Part shown: positions 32,011 to 42,785 of the stretch, in pieces
How the letters are laid out: every line of letters begins with the position of its first letter
Position numbering within the stretch: position 1 is the first letter of the stretch
NCBI GenBank assembly: GCA_037951165.1
Contig: JBBDHG010000014.1
Span: 271,501 to 335,500, forward strand
Source: Lophius americanus
Taxonomy: Eukaryota; Chordata; Actinopteri; Lophiiformes; Lophiidae
Direction: 5' to 3'
Length of the DNA: 64,000 nucleotides
Position numbers and translations under genes: made by a program
The notes under the pieces: generated by a model
Told to the model about the DNA's origin: nothing
What the model saw: the letters and a program-made list of their open reading frames with translations, nothing else
The model's database searches: none

Positions 32011-34740
32011 AAAATGAAAGGGAGAACGGATGACATTGTTGTTTTGATCGTGGAGTTGTCAGTTATCTTGAATGTTGCGGCTCCAAAACACAGAGGCCGC
32101 CAAGACCTTAAATAAATTCCAATCAGGGTTACCAGTGCGGATTTAGGTATATATGACATGGACGGAGCCCAGAATGGTCAGAACACGTAAAGACGGATGA
32201 ATACCTATATAACTATATATACCCATTTATACGTCCAGCTCGGTCATGTCCGGAAAAGCCATCATCGGGTTCGGAGCGAGGGATCATTCACTCTAGTCAC
32301 AGTAACGTAACGCTGTGTTGGTTGCTGTGCTATGAACCACAGGGCGACGATATTCCATTTTTTTGCCCAACAGGAATTCCTTTTTATATAATTACACTCA
32401 CCATTGTGATTATGTGTGTAGACTGCGGCAAAATTATTACAACTCCGACACAAAGTAGATAACTGATGACTCCATAAAGGTTTTTCTCTATTGACCAGGT
32501 CCAGAGCTCAGTGCATCGGCAGTCCTAGGAATTGTAGGGGTGGCCAGTGCCCAGGGGGGCAAAGATATAAGTAGCGGTGACCACGACACACCGTTAATAT
32601 TTGTGCACGGCCTACAGAATTTGTTATATTTATTGATAATGTATTAGTAATTCATTAAAACAGAGTAATAAGCTACATTTCTATAAATGCCTGTTAATGG
32701 TCACTCTTATTTTTCAGTACCAAAGTCGGCTAATATCAACAAATGGGATCCTTATCTGAGCATTGAAGGGAACTGTAAGTTCGCCCTGGGCGTCACACAA
32801 GCTGAAACTGCACCTGAGGGTCACGGCCATTGTTCAACAACAAGCTGACTATCTTGGATTAAAATGGTACGAGTTCTGGTTGGGACAGTTTTTGATTTTC
32901 AAGTTTTCTGTCAAATACTGGCTTGAAGGCAACAAAAAAAAGACACTAGTTAAAAAACTTGTTTCAACAACTTACTTGTAAATAAACATTCTCGGGTTAA
33001 TAGCAGTGAGTTGTGAAATCAGTGCATATCTGTGAATCATGATTGAGTTTGGGCCCAGCAAATAATAAATGGGTTGGATCGGAGTTTGGCAGTCATCAGT
33101 TCCACATGGCCCGTTGCCAGCTACAATAACAGAGCGGTGAAATGAACCCACTAAACGGGCAGAAGGCTCAGAGAGCATGAATGAGATATTTGTCATGATT
33201 TTCTTTGTCCTAATCACTTGTTTTCATCTAACGGATATATCAGCCTTTCTGAACATAGCGGACAAAAAGTTTTGGTTGGTTGGTTATAATAATCTCGCTT
33301 CAGGCACTGACAAAACCGGTTCTCTTTCTAGCCCAGGAAGATTTTGGTTTCAGTTTGGCGCAAGTTTGCCTGGCTGCAATGCCCATTTTTGCCTATAGAA
33401 ACATAAAGAACTGGTTCCAGGTTAGACAATTGCACCAAAACAGACCTGGAACTGACTGCTAAAGGAGGTTTTTAGCTTCCAAGAGTTTGTAATTGCTACA
33501 ATTTTCAGACTTGAGTTTTTTTGCGATCCTGGAAAAGACCTTAATCCTGGAAAACCCATCGTTGCGATGCATCATATATGGAAATGTTATTTAAAGCATG
33601 TTTTCAAGGAAAGGAAATATGGCTGTGTTCATAATTATTGCTACATATGAGATAAAATTGGAACTCTGACACTACTTTTTAAACATTGTTTGGAGATATA
33701 GCTATCAACTGAGGCTAAGTTGGTGTTCCTTGCAGAAAGTGCTACTTTACAGTCGTTGCCTCATATTGTTCTGTTTGCATTGTTGGTTCATTTTCTGATA
33801 ACATGAAGCAGACACCTCGTTTCACAAAATCCATTGAATTGTCTGCATTGTCACCTTTAGGGTTTGATTCAAACTTCTCTGCATCCCCTTTTATCTGAAA
33901 AGCACAAGTATGGGCATCTATGTAAACAGTATTCGCACACATTATCTGTTACTGCTCATAAAAAAATCTGCCAATAGGTTATTTGACACAACAGATGTTT
34001 GTTTATGATATTACTGACATTATTCTCCAAAATAAATGTCCAACCAGCAGGGAGGGAATACTTGATGAGAGATTTTATATGCCCCCGCCATTCTGTGGTC
34101 CTTCTCAACTGAAGACCCATAATCAGGCTTCTAACTAGATATTGCTTTTTTTTTTACCGTACACAATGAGAAACACAAACAACAAACCAAAATTCACTGG
34201 TTGTATCACAGCCAAAGGTTCGAGTGTGTTCCTATAGCACCCCCCGGTGGGCATAGGTGGTATTTTGAAGGCATAATCCCTCTCTGGGGCTAGAATCTCA
34301 TTCAGCACATTTTATGTGTATTGGTGAATCCTCCTGGTGTATTTTGGGTACGTAATTCTTAATTCTAAGACGTTACTCAAAATAAGGTAAGGGCTGAACA
34401 GGTTAACGTTTCTCTCTGATTTTGGAATGATTTGAAAGTACAGGTGAGAATCCAAACAGTCTCTTCCTCTGCTGCTTGCTAGCAACCTTCCTCGCTGCTG
34501 CCACATACCAAACTGTACATGCAAAAATATTGAAGTTTTAAAACCAGGCACAAGCTACATCTCTGAATGATCTCACCTTCATTCTTCAACTTAGACATGC
34601 TCCTGTTAGAACCCCCCTCAAATAATCCAGTCAGCAAACTCACACAACTGTGAAATAGACAATAATATTGCATTTCGCAGCAGCCATTTCCCCTCGCAAT
34701 TCACTTTCTTTCTGCACCATTTACTCTGTCTTTTTCAGTC
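32010..34740. other. Unique intergenic-type sequence
   Basis: I see no gene, no RNA gene and no repeat family member over this 2.7-kb stretch, apart from short A/T runs (for example near 34147). Open frames stay below about 95 codons and carry no recognisable motif. Confidence 0.4.
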
Positions 34741-34962
34741 ACAAGCACACACACACACACAAATACTAGCACACACACACAAACACTAGCACACATACAC
34801 AAACACAAGCACACACACACAAACACAAGCACACACACACAAACACAAGCACAGACACACAAACACTAGCATACACACACAAACACAAGCACACACACAC
34901 AAGCACAAACATGCACACACGCACACATGCACACACACACGCACACATACACACACACACAG
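34741..34962 (+). repeat. 20-bp AC-rich minisatellite
   Basis: Unit 'cacacacacaaacacaagca' and close variants, period 20 bp, grading into plain (AC)n and GCAC at the right end. Alternating purine-pyrimidine sequence. The 138-codon minus frame of V/C/L composition is a repeat artefact. Confidence 0.93.
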
Positions 34963-35340
34963 TCAGCGGCAAATGGGCTGCATGTTTCTCATGCTTCTCC
35001 AACGCCTCTTGTTGCCATAAATATCTTGTTATGAAATGCAGGTAATGAAAAGTGCTGCCTCGGTAATCCGTGACTGAAAGCACTTTCATGCTAGTTTGGC
35101 TTCCATCAACCCCCCCCCCACCACCCTGCCCCACCCATCTCTCTGGTTCTCCCTCATCTCCAACTCTTTGTCCGTTTGCCAAAAAACTGCACAGGTCACA
35201 TGCAGGACCATCGCTGCATGCTACCGGTACAATCTTTCACTCCTGATCTGTTTTTGTAACAACAGACCACTTTTGTTTAGGGGTCAAACCGTCTGTCTAC
35301 AAGCCAAACCTCAAAATGCTTAGCACTAAAGTCAATGAGG
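34963..35340. other. Unique sequence with a C-rich run
   Basis: C9 run near 35110. Short frames only. Nothing recognised. Confidence 0.4.
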
Positions 35341-35480
35341 TCTTTTTCCAAAATATTTATTTTTATATATAAATAAATACAAATAATAATAAAAAATGTT
35401 TTTGTAATTATGATAAAATAAAATAAAAATATTATAGTCAAAAAGAAAAATAATTATCATTATTAATATTGTCAATCATA

Positions 35481-35534
<54 letters not shown>

Positions 35535-35570
35535 CACACACACACACACACACATACATACATATATGGA
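35340..35570. repeat. AT-rich tract and (TA)n(CA)n microsatellite
   Basis: A/T-only stretch, then (TA)n at 35478-35527 and (CA)n at about 35533-35553, ending in CATA units. Confidence 0.9.
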
Positions 35571-35919
35571 TATATGACCAGACCCCCGTTAGATGAGTCC
35601 TATCTGTGGAAATAATGAAATTATAAGCCATAACGAGTATAAAGGGTACATTCATTCATTTAGAAGAATTATGCCACACGACCTTCCATTAAACCGAGCC
35701 ATAAAGACTGGATGCTAAAGCTAAAAGAGTGTGATGTTATGGTTTGCTCACTCACATAGATTAAATAAAGTTTAATGATGGTGCTCAGCGCCCGTGAGCG
35801 GACGCTTAAACACAGGAACAGGGTCCCAAAGCACAAAGCTGACTGATAGAAAAAATGGCGACATGTAAACCTCGTCACTTTGATCTCATATTAATGTTGA
35901 AAATAAACCTCTTTTCACG

Positions 35920-36110
35920 TTTCCTCCGTTGGCCCTGGGTTAGCGAGGGAGTTGCTTCATCCCAGAGCGAGCCATTGATCAGGCCGGATTGCCGGAGACA
36001 GCAGCTCAGAGCGGTGGCCCTCAGAGGAAGGACCTCTCACATCCTGGCAGCCCTTCCAACAGAATAGATAATCCTGGAACAGCAGCTCTCACTTCACCTC
36101 ATGCCAAAAA
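35920..36110. promoter_or_regulatory. Candidate conserved non-coding element
   Basis: GC-balanced, repeat-free, with 'gagccattgatcaggccgga' near 35968 and 'cagagcggtggccctcagag' near 36007. Short frames have no domain. The regulatory role is inferred from contrast with the AT-rich flanks. Confidence 0.28.
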
Positions 36111-36469
36111 ATTTACAATTCAAACACCGACCAAGGTGTTGAAGAGGAATGTTAGAAACACTTTGACTTGTTTTTAGAGATCTGACGGAGGTTAGGTACT
36201 CAGACGCTCCCATTGTGCCGCTTTTGAAAGGAATATAAATAGCTTTTCTCTCAACTGCATGAGTAATTTTATAGAAATTTTCATTTTTTGGGTATAGTTA
36301 TTATGAAGGGCTGGTAGTGAATATGCTAATTTAGAAAAAGGGAATACATTACAATAAAAATGTCGCTTCAGATTTTAAATATTACCTTGAATTTATTTGA
36401 ATCAAACCAGAAAAAATTAAAAGAAGTTATTCATTGAAAGATTAATGAACCATTTTCACCTTTTTTAGT

Positions 36470-36740
36470 ATCTTCCCTGATATACCTTGTACACGATGCG
36501 TTGTAATAATGGGCCAAAAACATTTGGAGGTAAAGTTCCTCCCCAGTGTTGGAAATATCAATCCATTTCTTCCTCACACTAAAGTCTATGGGTATATAAA
36601 ATTTGACAGTGATCCATGAAAAAGTATATTTATTGTTTTATTCAAATTAATCCAAATTTGCTGCGTTTGAATCATTTCTAGGAGCTCTATCTTGTTGTTT
36701 TTCATATTTTACCCACTAGGGGGAGCTCTTTTTTTTCTTT
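36470..36740. repeat. Family A, head-to-head fragments
   Basis: The left part is in plus orientation ('tttcttcctcacactaaagt', 'ggtatataaaatttgacag', 'gatccatgaaaaag'). The right part is in minus orientation ('aatccaaatttgctgcg', 'tcatattttacccac', 'tagggggagctc'). The junction lies near 36640. Confidence 0.7.
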
Positions 36741-37130
36741 TTTCTTCATATTTTAATGCATATTTAAATTTAATTTGGTATATTTTTTTATCGGACGCTC
36801 CGTGTCGTGCTGCTGCCCAGAAATCTGAATGGTGGTGTATAGACTAAATCATTTTAAGCCCTTGAGGTTGGGTTTTTCAAGCTTTTTATAAACTTGGACT
36901 ATTCATGGAATAATTACAATCCAAAATTTGGTTTGCTGTCAGAATTTAAGATTCAGGAATATGTCTATGTATAAATGTGTGTGTGTGTGTGCCTATGTGC
37001 ATGAGTATATGTGTGTATCCTGTGCAGCTACTCTTACCAAACTATGTTTATATCCATCAGTCTGCCTAACAGCCTCAAGGCAAGAGAGCTCAGGTTCCTC
37101 TGCCCTTCCCAAAAATGAAAAGCTCATCAG
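36740..37130. other. Unique AT-rich sequence with a short GT tract
   Basis: (GT)n at about 36976-36991. No gene was seen. Confidence 0.4.
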
Positions 37131-37139
37131 GAGATAATT

Positions 37140-37430
37140 CTAGAAGCTGCCACAATGCCAGTTATGTGCCACTGTGACTTTATCTCGCGGGCCTTTTGCG
37201 CCCTACTGCTCCTGCCTGAGCCCCGGGGAAGACAGCTTAGTAGCCGTCATAGCTACGGCAGCAGAGAGCAGGCCAGTGGAGATCACTCATTTTAATAGGC
37301 CTGTCACATCTGTTTTTAGAACCTGCGGAGGTCTCCCGCTGCCAGCGTCTGAATCAAGTGACCCCAAAATGATGTGACAAGCTGTGATGAGCTCGGGGAG
37401 AGGAGCTTTAGACCAGAGCAGCAGGGGAAG
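37140..37430. promoter_or_regulatory. Candidate conserved non-coding element
   Basis: GC-balanced block with 'ctttatctcgcgggcctttt', 'actcattttaataggcctgt' (near 37286) and 'cacatctgtttttagaacc'. Repeat-free. A 67-codon frame has no domain. By eye one of the better enhancer candidates; conservation was not measured. Confidence 0.36.
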
Positions 37431-37529
37431 GGGCCTATGTGTTGGGGGTTTTTAACTGCATTGTGAGCAAACACACAACGAGCATCTTGTGATCCACTGT
37501 TTCTAAATACATTCAGCTAAGCAGGAGAT

Positions 37530-37700
37530 GTCAGCGCTATCTGGGATGTTTGTAGCTATCTTCTTTGAAGGGGCTTCTAATGCCAGTAAGTAAGTGACAG
37601 CTCAGTGTACCCGGTAATTAATGACTACTGACTGACCACTGATGTCCAATAAGTCTCCCCTGTATCTGCTAACAGCCACAGTCAGCAGAAAAAGGGGAGG
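37530..37700. promoter_or_regulatory. Candidate conserved non-coding element
   Basis: Contains 'ccggtaattaatgactactg' around 37611-37630 (homeodomain cores) and 'agtaagtgacagctcag' with a MEIS-like tgacag near 37595. Repeat-free. Inferred. Confidence 0.33.
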
Positions 37701-37754
37701 CTCAATTCAACGCTAATATATCCTTACTACTAAATGCAATCATCCTGGGACTGT

Positions 37755-38190
37755 ATTGCTGAAACTTTTTTTGTTTTTGAGCTATAACTTAAAGAGTTAT
37801 ATAGCTCAAAAACTATTTAATGTATAATTTTCAAATTTTAAATCCCCATAGACCTTAGTGCGAGGAAGAACTGGATTGATTTGATCAAAGGCCGTGTGTA
37901 TATTTCTAAAAACCAGTTACATCTTTATAAATGTTTTGAGGCAGTAATTTCTCAACTGTTGGTCTGATTTATTACAAATTTGGAACATTTAAATGGACTT
38001 GAGGAGATCCATCTTGTATTTATCATATTTTACTCTAACAGTTCATATTTTACTCAGTAGGAGGCGCTTTTTTAGCATTTATTTTGAGGGGTCCAATCTC
38101 GAGGATTGCTTATACAACACAGGGGTTCGGGGTCTTTTGGAGGCATTTTCACCGTACTTTCTGGGGTGACAGCGTAAACGTAGTTAAAGC
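37755..38190 (-). repeat. Family A copy
   Basis: Runs on minus: 'tagaccttagtgcgaggaag', 'ctcaactgttggtctgattt', 'gacttgaggagatccatctt', 'cagttcatattttactcag', 'taggaggcgc'. The right flank 'ctttctggggtgacagcg' resembles the TIR-like end. A small snap-back (gagctataact/agttatatagctc) sits at the left end. Confidence 0.72.
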
Positions 38191-40108
38191 GTGTTACTAT
38201 AGCTGGTATTATTATTATTGTTGCTTACAATTCTGTGTGTTTTCCCCGATCTCCCTAGAGGTTCTAGAGGTTTAATACAGACTAATAATGACGTATCATC
38301 TGAAATCTAATGGGATTATTTGTCATCAACAATTATTTGTTCTTCATTCATAGGTTTCTTTTGGATTTGGATCCACCAAAAAACCCAAAGAGAAAGAACG
38401 CACTGTTCAGCGTGTTGTGCATCGAACATCGTTTTTTCCGCGCCACTGTCGAGTACTGTTTGCTCACAAGGGATTGTTTGATCTCTGGAACTGAAACACT
38501 CCAGTGAGATGAGAAGAAGAGAGTTTTGAGTTGGAACTATATAAATATAATTGACTTGATTTGATCTTTCATCCAATGATGCTTAACTTTGGACTGAATG
38601 TCTTATCTTACAAAGGTAGGACATTCACTTCTATAATTCATTTGGAACAAAAAACAAGACAAACAAATGCTGCTGTGTTTCTTTTCGGAAATCAACAGAT
38701 ACAAGCAGAAAGACAAATGTCCGACGAGTGCAAACAAAAAAGCAGTGACAAATCTGTTGTTCTGCTGTTCAACGATACTTTCGTTGCTGATTCCTCCTTC
38801 GAGGCGGCGGGAGATATTAGATCACACAGCAGAGAGGTACAAAGCTGCTATTGCATCACTTCCAAATAATTAAAGTGGATGAAACCGGCAGCAGCCACAT
38901 TGACTGCCAATGCCCTTGAACAGATCCACTCAGCTGTGAACCACTTTAGAGAAGAGCACCTGCTAAACGCCTTCAACATCTACGACTAGTGAAAATGGAC
39001 AATTCTTGCTGCACATCAGATCCAAGCAATCAAACGGAAGGACAGGGTTCATATACAGTCTTATATTTACACCTTACACACTCTATATTCAAATGTGTGT
39101 GTTTCCCTGTGACGGCAGGGTGTGGGAGAGTGTTTGCTGTGTGTCTTTCAGGGTCAAGTAATCATCCATTCTATAAAAGCAGCCACTATTTCTGGATCGA
39201 CTACCCAGAAGTGGCAAAACAACCCTTGTTTAATCACAGAAAACCAAACATGCGGGGAGGGAATGACTGCTGATGATAATCTCTGTGCAAGAGGCAAATA
39301 CTGAAGGGCGACTCTTCATTTACATGTAAGCCTGGCATTTGACAACACCGAGACACATTCTAAAGATATATTTGCTCACTACTGGTTTTGTGCGCGTGCA
39401 GCAATTACATCGGGCCTGTGTTCAGGTGTCGGTCTGTCAGAGGTGAACAATGGACGGCAGCCTCGTCTCGCTCAAAGTTTGAAATGATCCTTTGGACAAA
39501 AAAATATGCTAATTGTGAGTGTCATTCGCTTTATAAGATAAATCTGTAGACGCTGAGCATCAATGCGGACTGAAATCTAGCTGTATAAGTCTTTTGACCC
39601 TTTACTCAGACCGGTTGTGTTGCAGACCTCCACCAAACTTCCCTTTGGCTTTGTTCTATTCATATTTTAGGTACTATTGCAAGTACTCACGCTCCATGCC
39701 TGTGACAAAACGGCAGAAAAAGTGCCAGGATCCAAGTCCTCCCCGGCAAAACCTCTGCAGATGCCTTCCAATTACCAGAAGGCATCTAGCAGAAAAGAAA
39801 ATTAGAGAAAAAAAAACATCAACAATACCGATTGATGATTTAGCCGCATGTGAGGAATGATGTCGGTGTCTCATCTTTGGCATCAGAAAAAGGTTCTTGA
39901 CAAACTATTATCTTCAGTCTGTCAACATAACTTGATATAGCTGTTGATGACGCCTGACTCAGTTATAGTTCAATAGCAGTTCTAGAAAGTGTGATGAAAA
40001 ACAAGAATAAGTGTCTCTTAATGCAGCTACTATTCCAGTAACAGCTGCATCATCAAGAACTTTGTCTGTATACCGAACATCACACTGGTGGGCAGAACCA
40101 CTCAGAAC
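38190..40108. other. Unique intergenic-type sequence
   Basis: No gene recognised. A short frame at 38879-38989 (ATG to TAG, 36 codons) reads MKPAAATLTANALEQ then IHSAVNHFREEHLLNAFNI. It looks protein-like in composition but has no recognised family and no splice context. Other frames up to 102 codons lack motifs. Confidence 0.4.
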
Positions 40109-40116
40109 CTCTAGGA
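40109..40116 (+). other. 8-bp target-site duplication, left
   Basis: 'ctctagga', identical to 41038-41045. An 8-bp duplication is the hallmark of hAT transposition. Confidence 0.85.
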
Positions 40117-41037
40117 CACGGGTGTCAAACTCAATTGCACAGGGGGCCAAAACTCAAAGCACACTTCCGGTCGCGGGCCGAACAGGATAAACATTTATTG
40201 AACACACCGAAACTTCATGTTTGAACATAAATATGAATAAAACAGAAAGGAAAATTAATTCAGAATAAATCAATTTAAACTTTAAATAAAATAAAGTATT
40301 TCTACTCAAGCTTACATTTGCAAACATCTGTTTTTTCCTGGCAACGAGACGTCGCACACCTTCATCATCCTCAGCTCTTCAGAAACTCTCCCTCGGTAAA
40401 TGGACGGACTGATTTGGCTATCTCCTCTGCCACAATAAAACTTGCTTTCACACCAGCTTCACTTTGGGATTTTGCCTTGGTGAAAAACATCTGCTGGAAT
40501 CTCAGAGTCTTCTTTAACTCTTCTACTCTCTGTATCTTCTCCTCTGCATTCAGGTTTTGCAGCTCTTGATGTTTTCTCTCGTAGCGCCGTCGTAGATTAA
40601 ATTCCTTAATTACAGCCACATTAGCTCCACAAATGAGACAGACAGGTTTACCGGCAATGTCAGTAAACATGTACTAATCAACTTTTCTCTTCGCTATTGT
40701 GAGGGGCTAGCCTTGCAATAACTTTTCAACAGGTTTGTAGCAGGTTGTAGCGCAACAGAAGCTGACTTGATTGACGTGGGAAAGTTCCCGGGTATCCGAG
40801 CGTCCGTAAAGGTAACTGACCTACAGTTGCCTCTACGGACACTCGGATACCTGCATGATAATGCAGTGCTTCGTTTAGTTACTGAAGCACTGCATTATGG
40901 GATCTGTAGTTTGTGTATTATCAGCGCTTCATATCGCCGGGCCATAATAATAGATCTATATAAAATTATCTCGCGGGCCGGATATAATTGCACGCCAGGC
41001 CGGATGTGGCCCGCGGGCCTTGAGTTTCACATATATG
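40117..41037 (-). mobile_element. Non-autonomous hAT transposon, 921 bp
   Basis: Ends read 'cacgggtgtcaaactcaa' (left) and, as reverse complement of the right end, 'catatatgtgaaactcaagg', followed on both sides by sequence of the 'cgcgggcc' type. This matches the CAGGGGTGTCAAACTCAAGGCC terminus of a fish hAT family. Perfect 8-bp duplications flank it. A transposase N-terminus lies on minus, after which an internal deletion joins to the 3' UTR (polyadenylation signal aataaa near 40190). Hairpins lie inside the right (5') end at 40791-40898. Confidence 0.9.
40296..40697 (-). pseudogene. hAT transposase N-terminus with BED-type zinc finger
   Basis: Open frame 40670-40371 begins MFTDIAGKPVCLICGANV and continues through 'KEFNLRRRYERKHQELQNLN', 'EELKKTLRFQQMFF' and 'VAEEIAKSVRPFTEGEF'. 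This is the BED finger and linker of hAT transposases (ZBED5/GTF2IRD2-like). The Cys pair is CLIC. The first zinc-binding His, expected where 'RRRY' stands, is Arg. Upstream (40697-40674) 'AKRKVD' is followed by a stop. Downstream, frame breaks scatter 'MMKVCDVSLPGK' and 'FANVSLSRNT'. The catalytic core is deleted. Confidence 0.85.
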
Positions 41038-41045
41038 CTCTAGGA
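41038..41045 (+). other. 8-bp target-site duplication, right
   Basis: 'ctctagga', exact match to 40109-40116. Confidence 0.85.
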
Positions 41046-42130
41046 AGACGTAGATTATGAAGCTCAGGTCAGTCAGCTCTGACACATTGTGATAGAATGT
41101 CATTTTTTTCAGTTATATCATGGCGTCACTAGATGATGACTTAATGATTACTGTGGGGTTTTTTTACTAGAATTGTATGCATATTGTTGAACAATTAGGA
41201 CCAAAACTCTACACAACTTCCTTTGCTGTAATAATCCTTGTGACAATTAAAGACATAATTACTACAACTATTGTAAACTTTACTATGTAATACAGAGAAA
41301 ACGTTGACAGATGGACAGTAATCACAGCGTATAGAATATTATTATTTATTGTATTTTCCTCTATCTAATTTGTTTGACTATAACCATTTTGCATATAAAC
41401 TCTACTCCACTGAGACATGCGGGCTTGTAGTCCGCTCAATACATGTTCCATTCATTGTGCAGTCAAAACACATTCAAACACACAGATTGGAGGTCAGGAT
41501 GATCCACAACATCATCCTGACCTCCAACACTCGTCTGCTGCTAACATCTGCTGGGAGGTTCTGAAGCTGCTGTGGTCTTGTTGAAACCTCTAACGTGTGA
41601 ACTAGGGCGACACAGACGATAATGACTGCATAAATATAAATGAGCTAAGCAGGTGTCTACTGTCTGCGGTATCTGCTGCATTCTCTGGTTCCGTAGCCAT
41701 CGGAAGGAAAAATGTAATGAGATATGATGGGCATATTTGATTTGACAAGGATACAGGTTAATACTTTCAATAATTTAACAATAATATTAATCCTAAATAG
41801 TGATTTATTTGAATTATAACTTTTAAGGAATCAGGGCACCAATTGAAATGATTGAATAATGTTTATGTCAAAAGTATATTTGAGATATTACAAATAAAGA
41901 GACATATGATTAAATTATACTATTCTAAAAAGTAGCTTATTTATTACTACATGGGACATAAGTCTACCTCCCATTTGTCCCAGCGCTGTGAAACAGGAAC
42001 AGATTATTTGAATTTAAATAGAATAACTAGGACACACTCAATCTTTTCTAAACTAATATATTCAGACAGTACGTGCTGGAGTCACCGCCACTACTACTTA
42101 TCTTGAATTTATCTTGAATTTATACTGTTT
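41046..42130. other. AT-rich unique sequence
   Basis: Contains a perfect hairpin at 41487-41527 (listed separately) and otherwise ordinary AT-rich DNA with no gene or repeat family member. Confidence 0.4.
41487..41527. repeat. 17-bp perfect snap-back hairpin
   Basis: 41487-41503 (ttggaggtcaggatgat) pairs exactly with 41511-41527 across a 7-base loop (ccacaac). Confidence 0.92.
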
Positions 42131-42345
42131 CATTTACACTACTCAAAAAAATAAGGGGCACACATAATCACCACAGTGTAACTCCAAGTCAATCACACCT
42201 CCGGGATATCATCCTGTTCAGTCAGGAAGCAATAATGATTTTTAATCAATTTCACCTGCTGTTTTATAGAAGGGACAGACAAACAGGTGGAAAGAAGAGA
42301 CAATTAGCGAGAACCCCCATCAAGGATGAACTACCACTGTAAATC
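42130..42345 (+). mobile_element. DNA-transposon-like fish repeat, left end
   Basis: Begins 'actactcaaaaaaataaggg' and continues 'gtgtaactccaagtcaatca', 'gaagcaataatgattttta', 'caatttcacctgctgtttt' and 'acaggtggaaagaagagac'. I recognise this block order from a widespread fish repeat whose end reads actactcaaaaa. The superfamily is not certain and no coding part is present. Confidence 0.5.
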
Positions 42346-42419
42346 ATTTGGGCGCAGTGTAGCAATAATTTAAGAAAAATGCGTCAAATGTGTGCAGACA
42401 CGATGAAGAAAGGAAACGG

Positions 42420-42785
42420 AAACCGTCCATTTTCTGTGACTGCGTATTATATTTAGGATGACTAAACTGAACTGGAGCCAATCCCAGCTCACTGGACAAT
42501 AATTAGGGTGTGACCTGGACAAGCTGCCAGCTCATCCAAATACCAACAACGTACAGAAACAAACAACCATTCACACTCACATTATTACATATAGTCTATG
42601 TGATGTAATCAACTATAGTGAATGTTGGCTGTGGAGGAGGCCAGAGGACCTGGAAGGAACCAAAGTAAACATGGAGCAAACCTGCAAACTCTACACAGAA
42701 AGGCTCCAGTTCCCAGGTAGATTTGAACTCTGTGTCTTCTTGCTGTGAGACAACAGTAATACCTACTAGGCCAATCTACACCCCA
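42420..42785 (-). mobile_element. Common fish dispersed repeat, near full length
   Basis: On minus: 5' part near 42780 with 'acagcaagaagacacagagt' and 'ctctgtgtagagtttgcag'; 3' part 'gctgggattggctccagttc' and 'cagtcacagaaaatggacgg' at 42420-42490. A 133-codon minus frame crossing it is not a gene. Same family as 12905, 59165 and 62255. Confidence 0.7.

Noticed and set aside
34766..35182. 138-codon minus frame rich in V, C and L
   Set aside because: Mostly the AC-rich 20-bp array read on the reverse strand.
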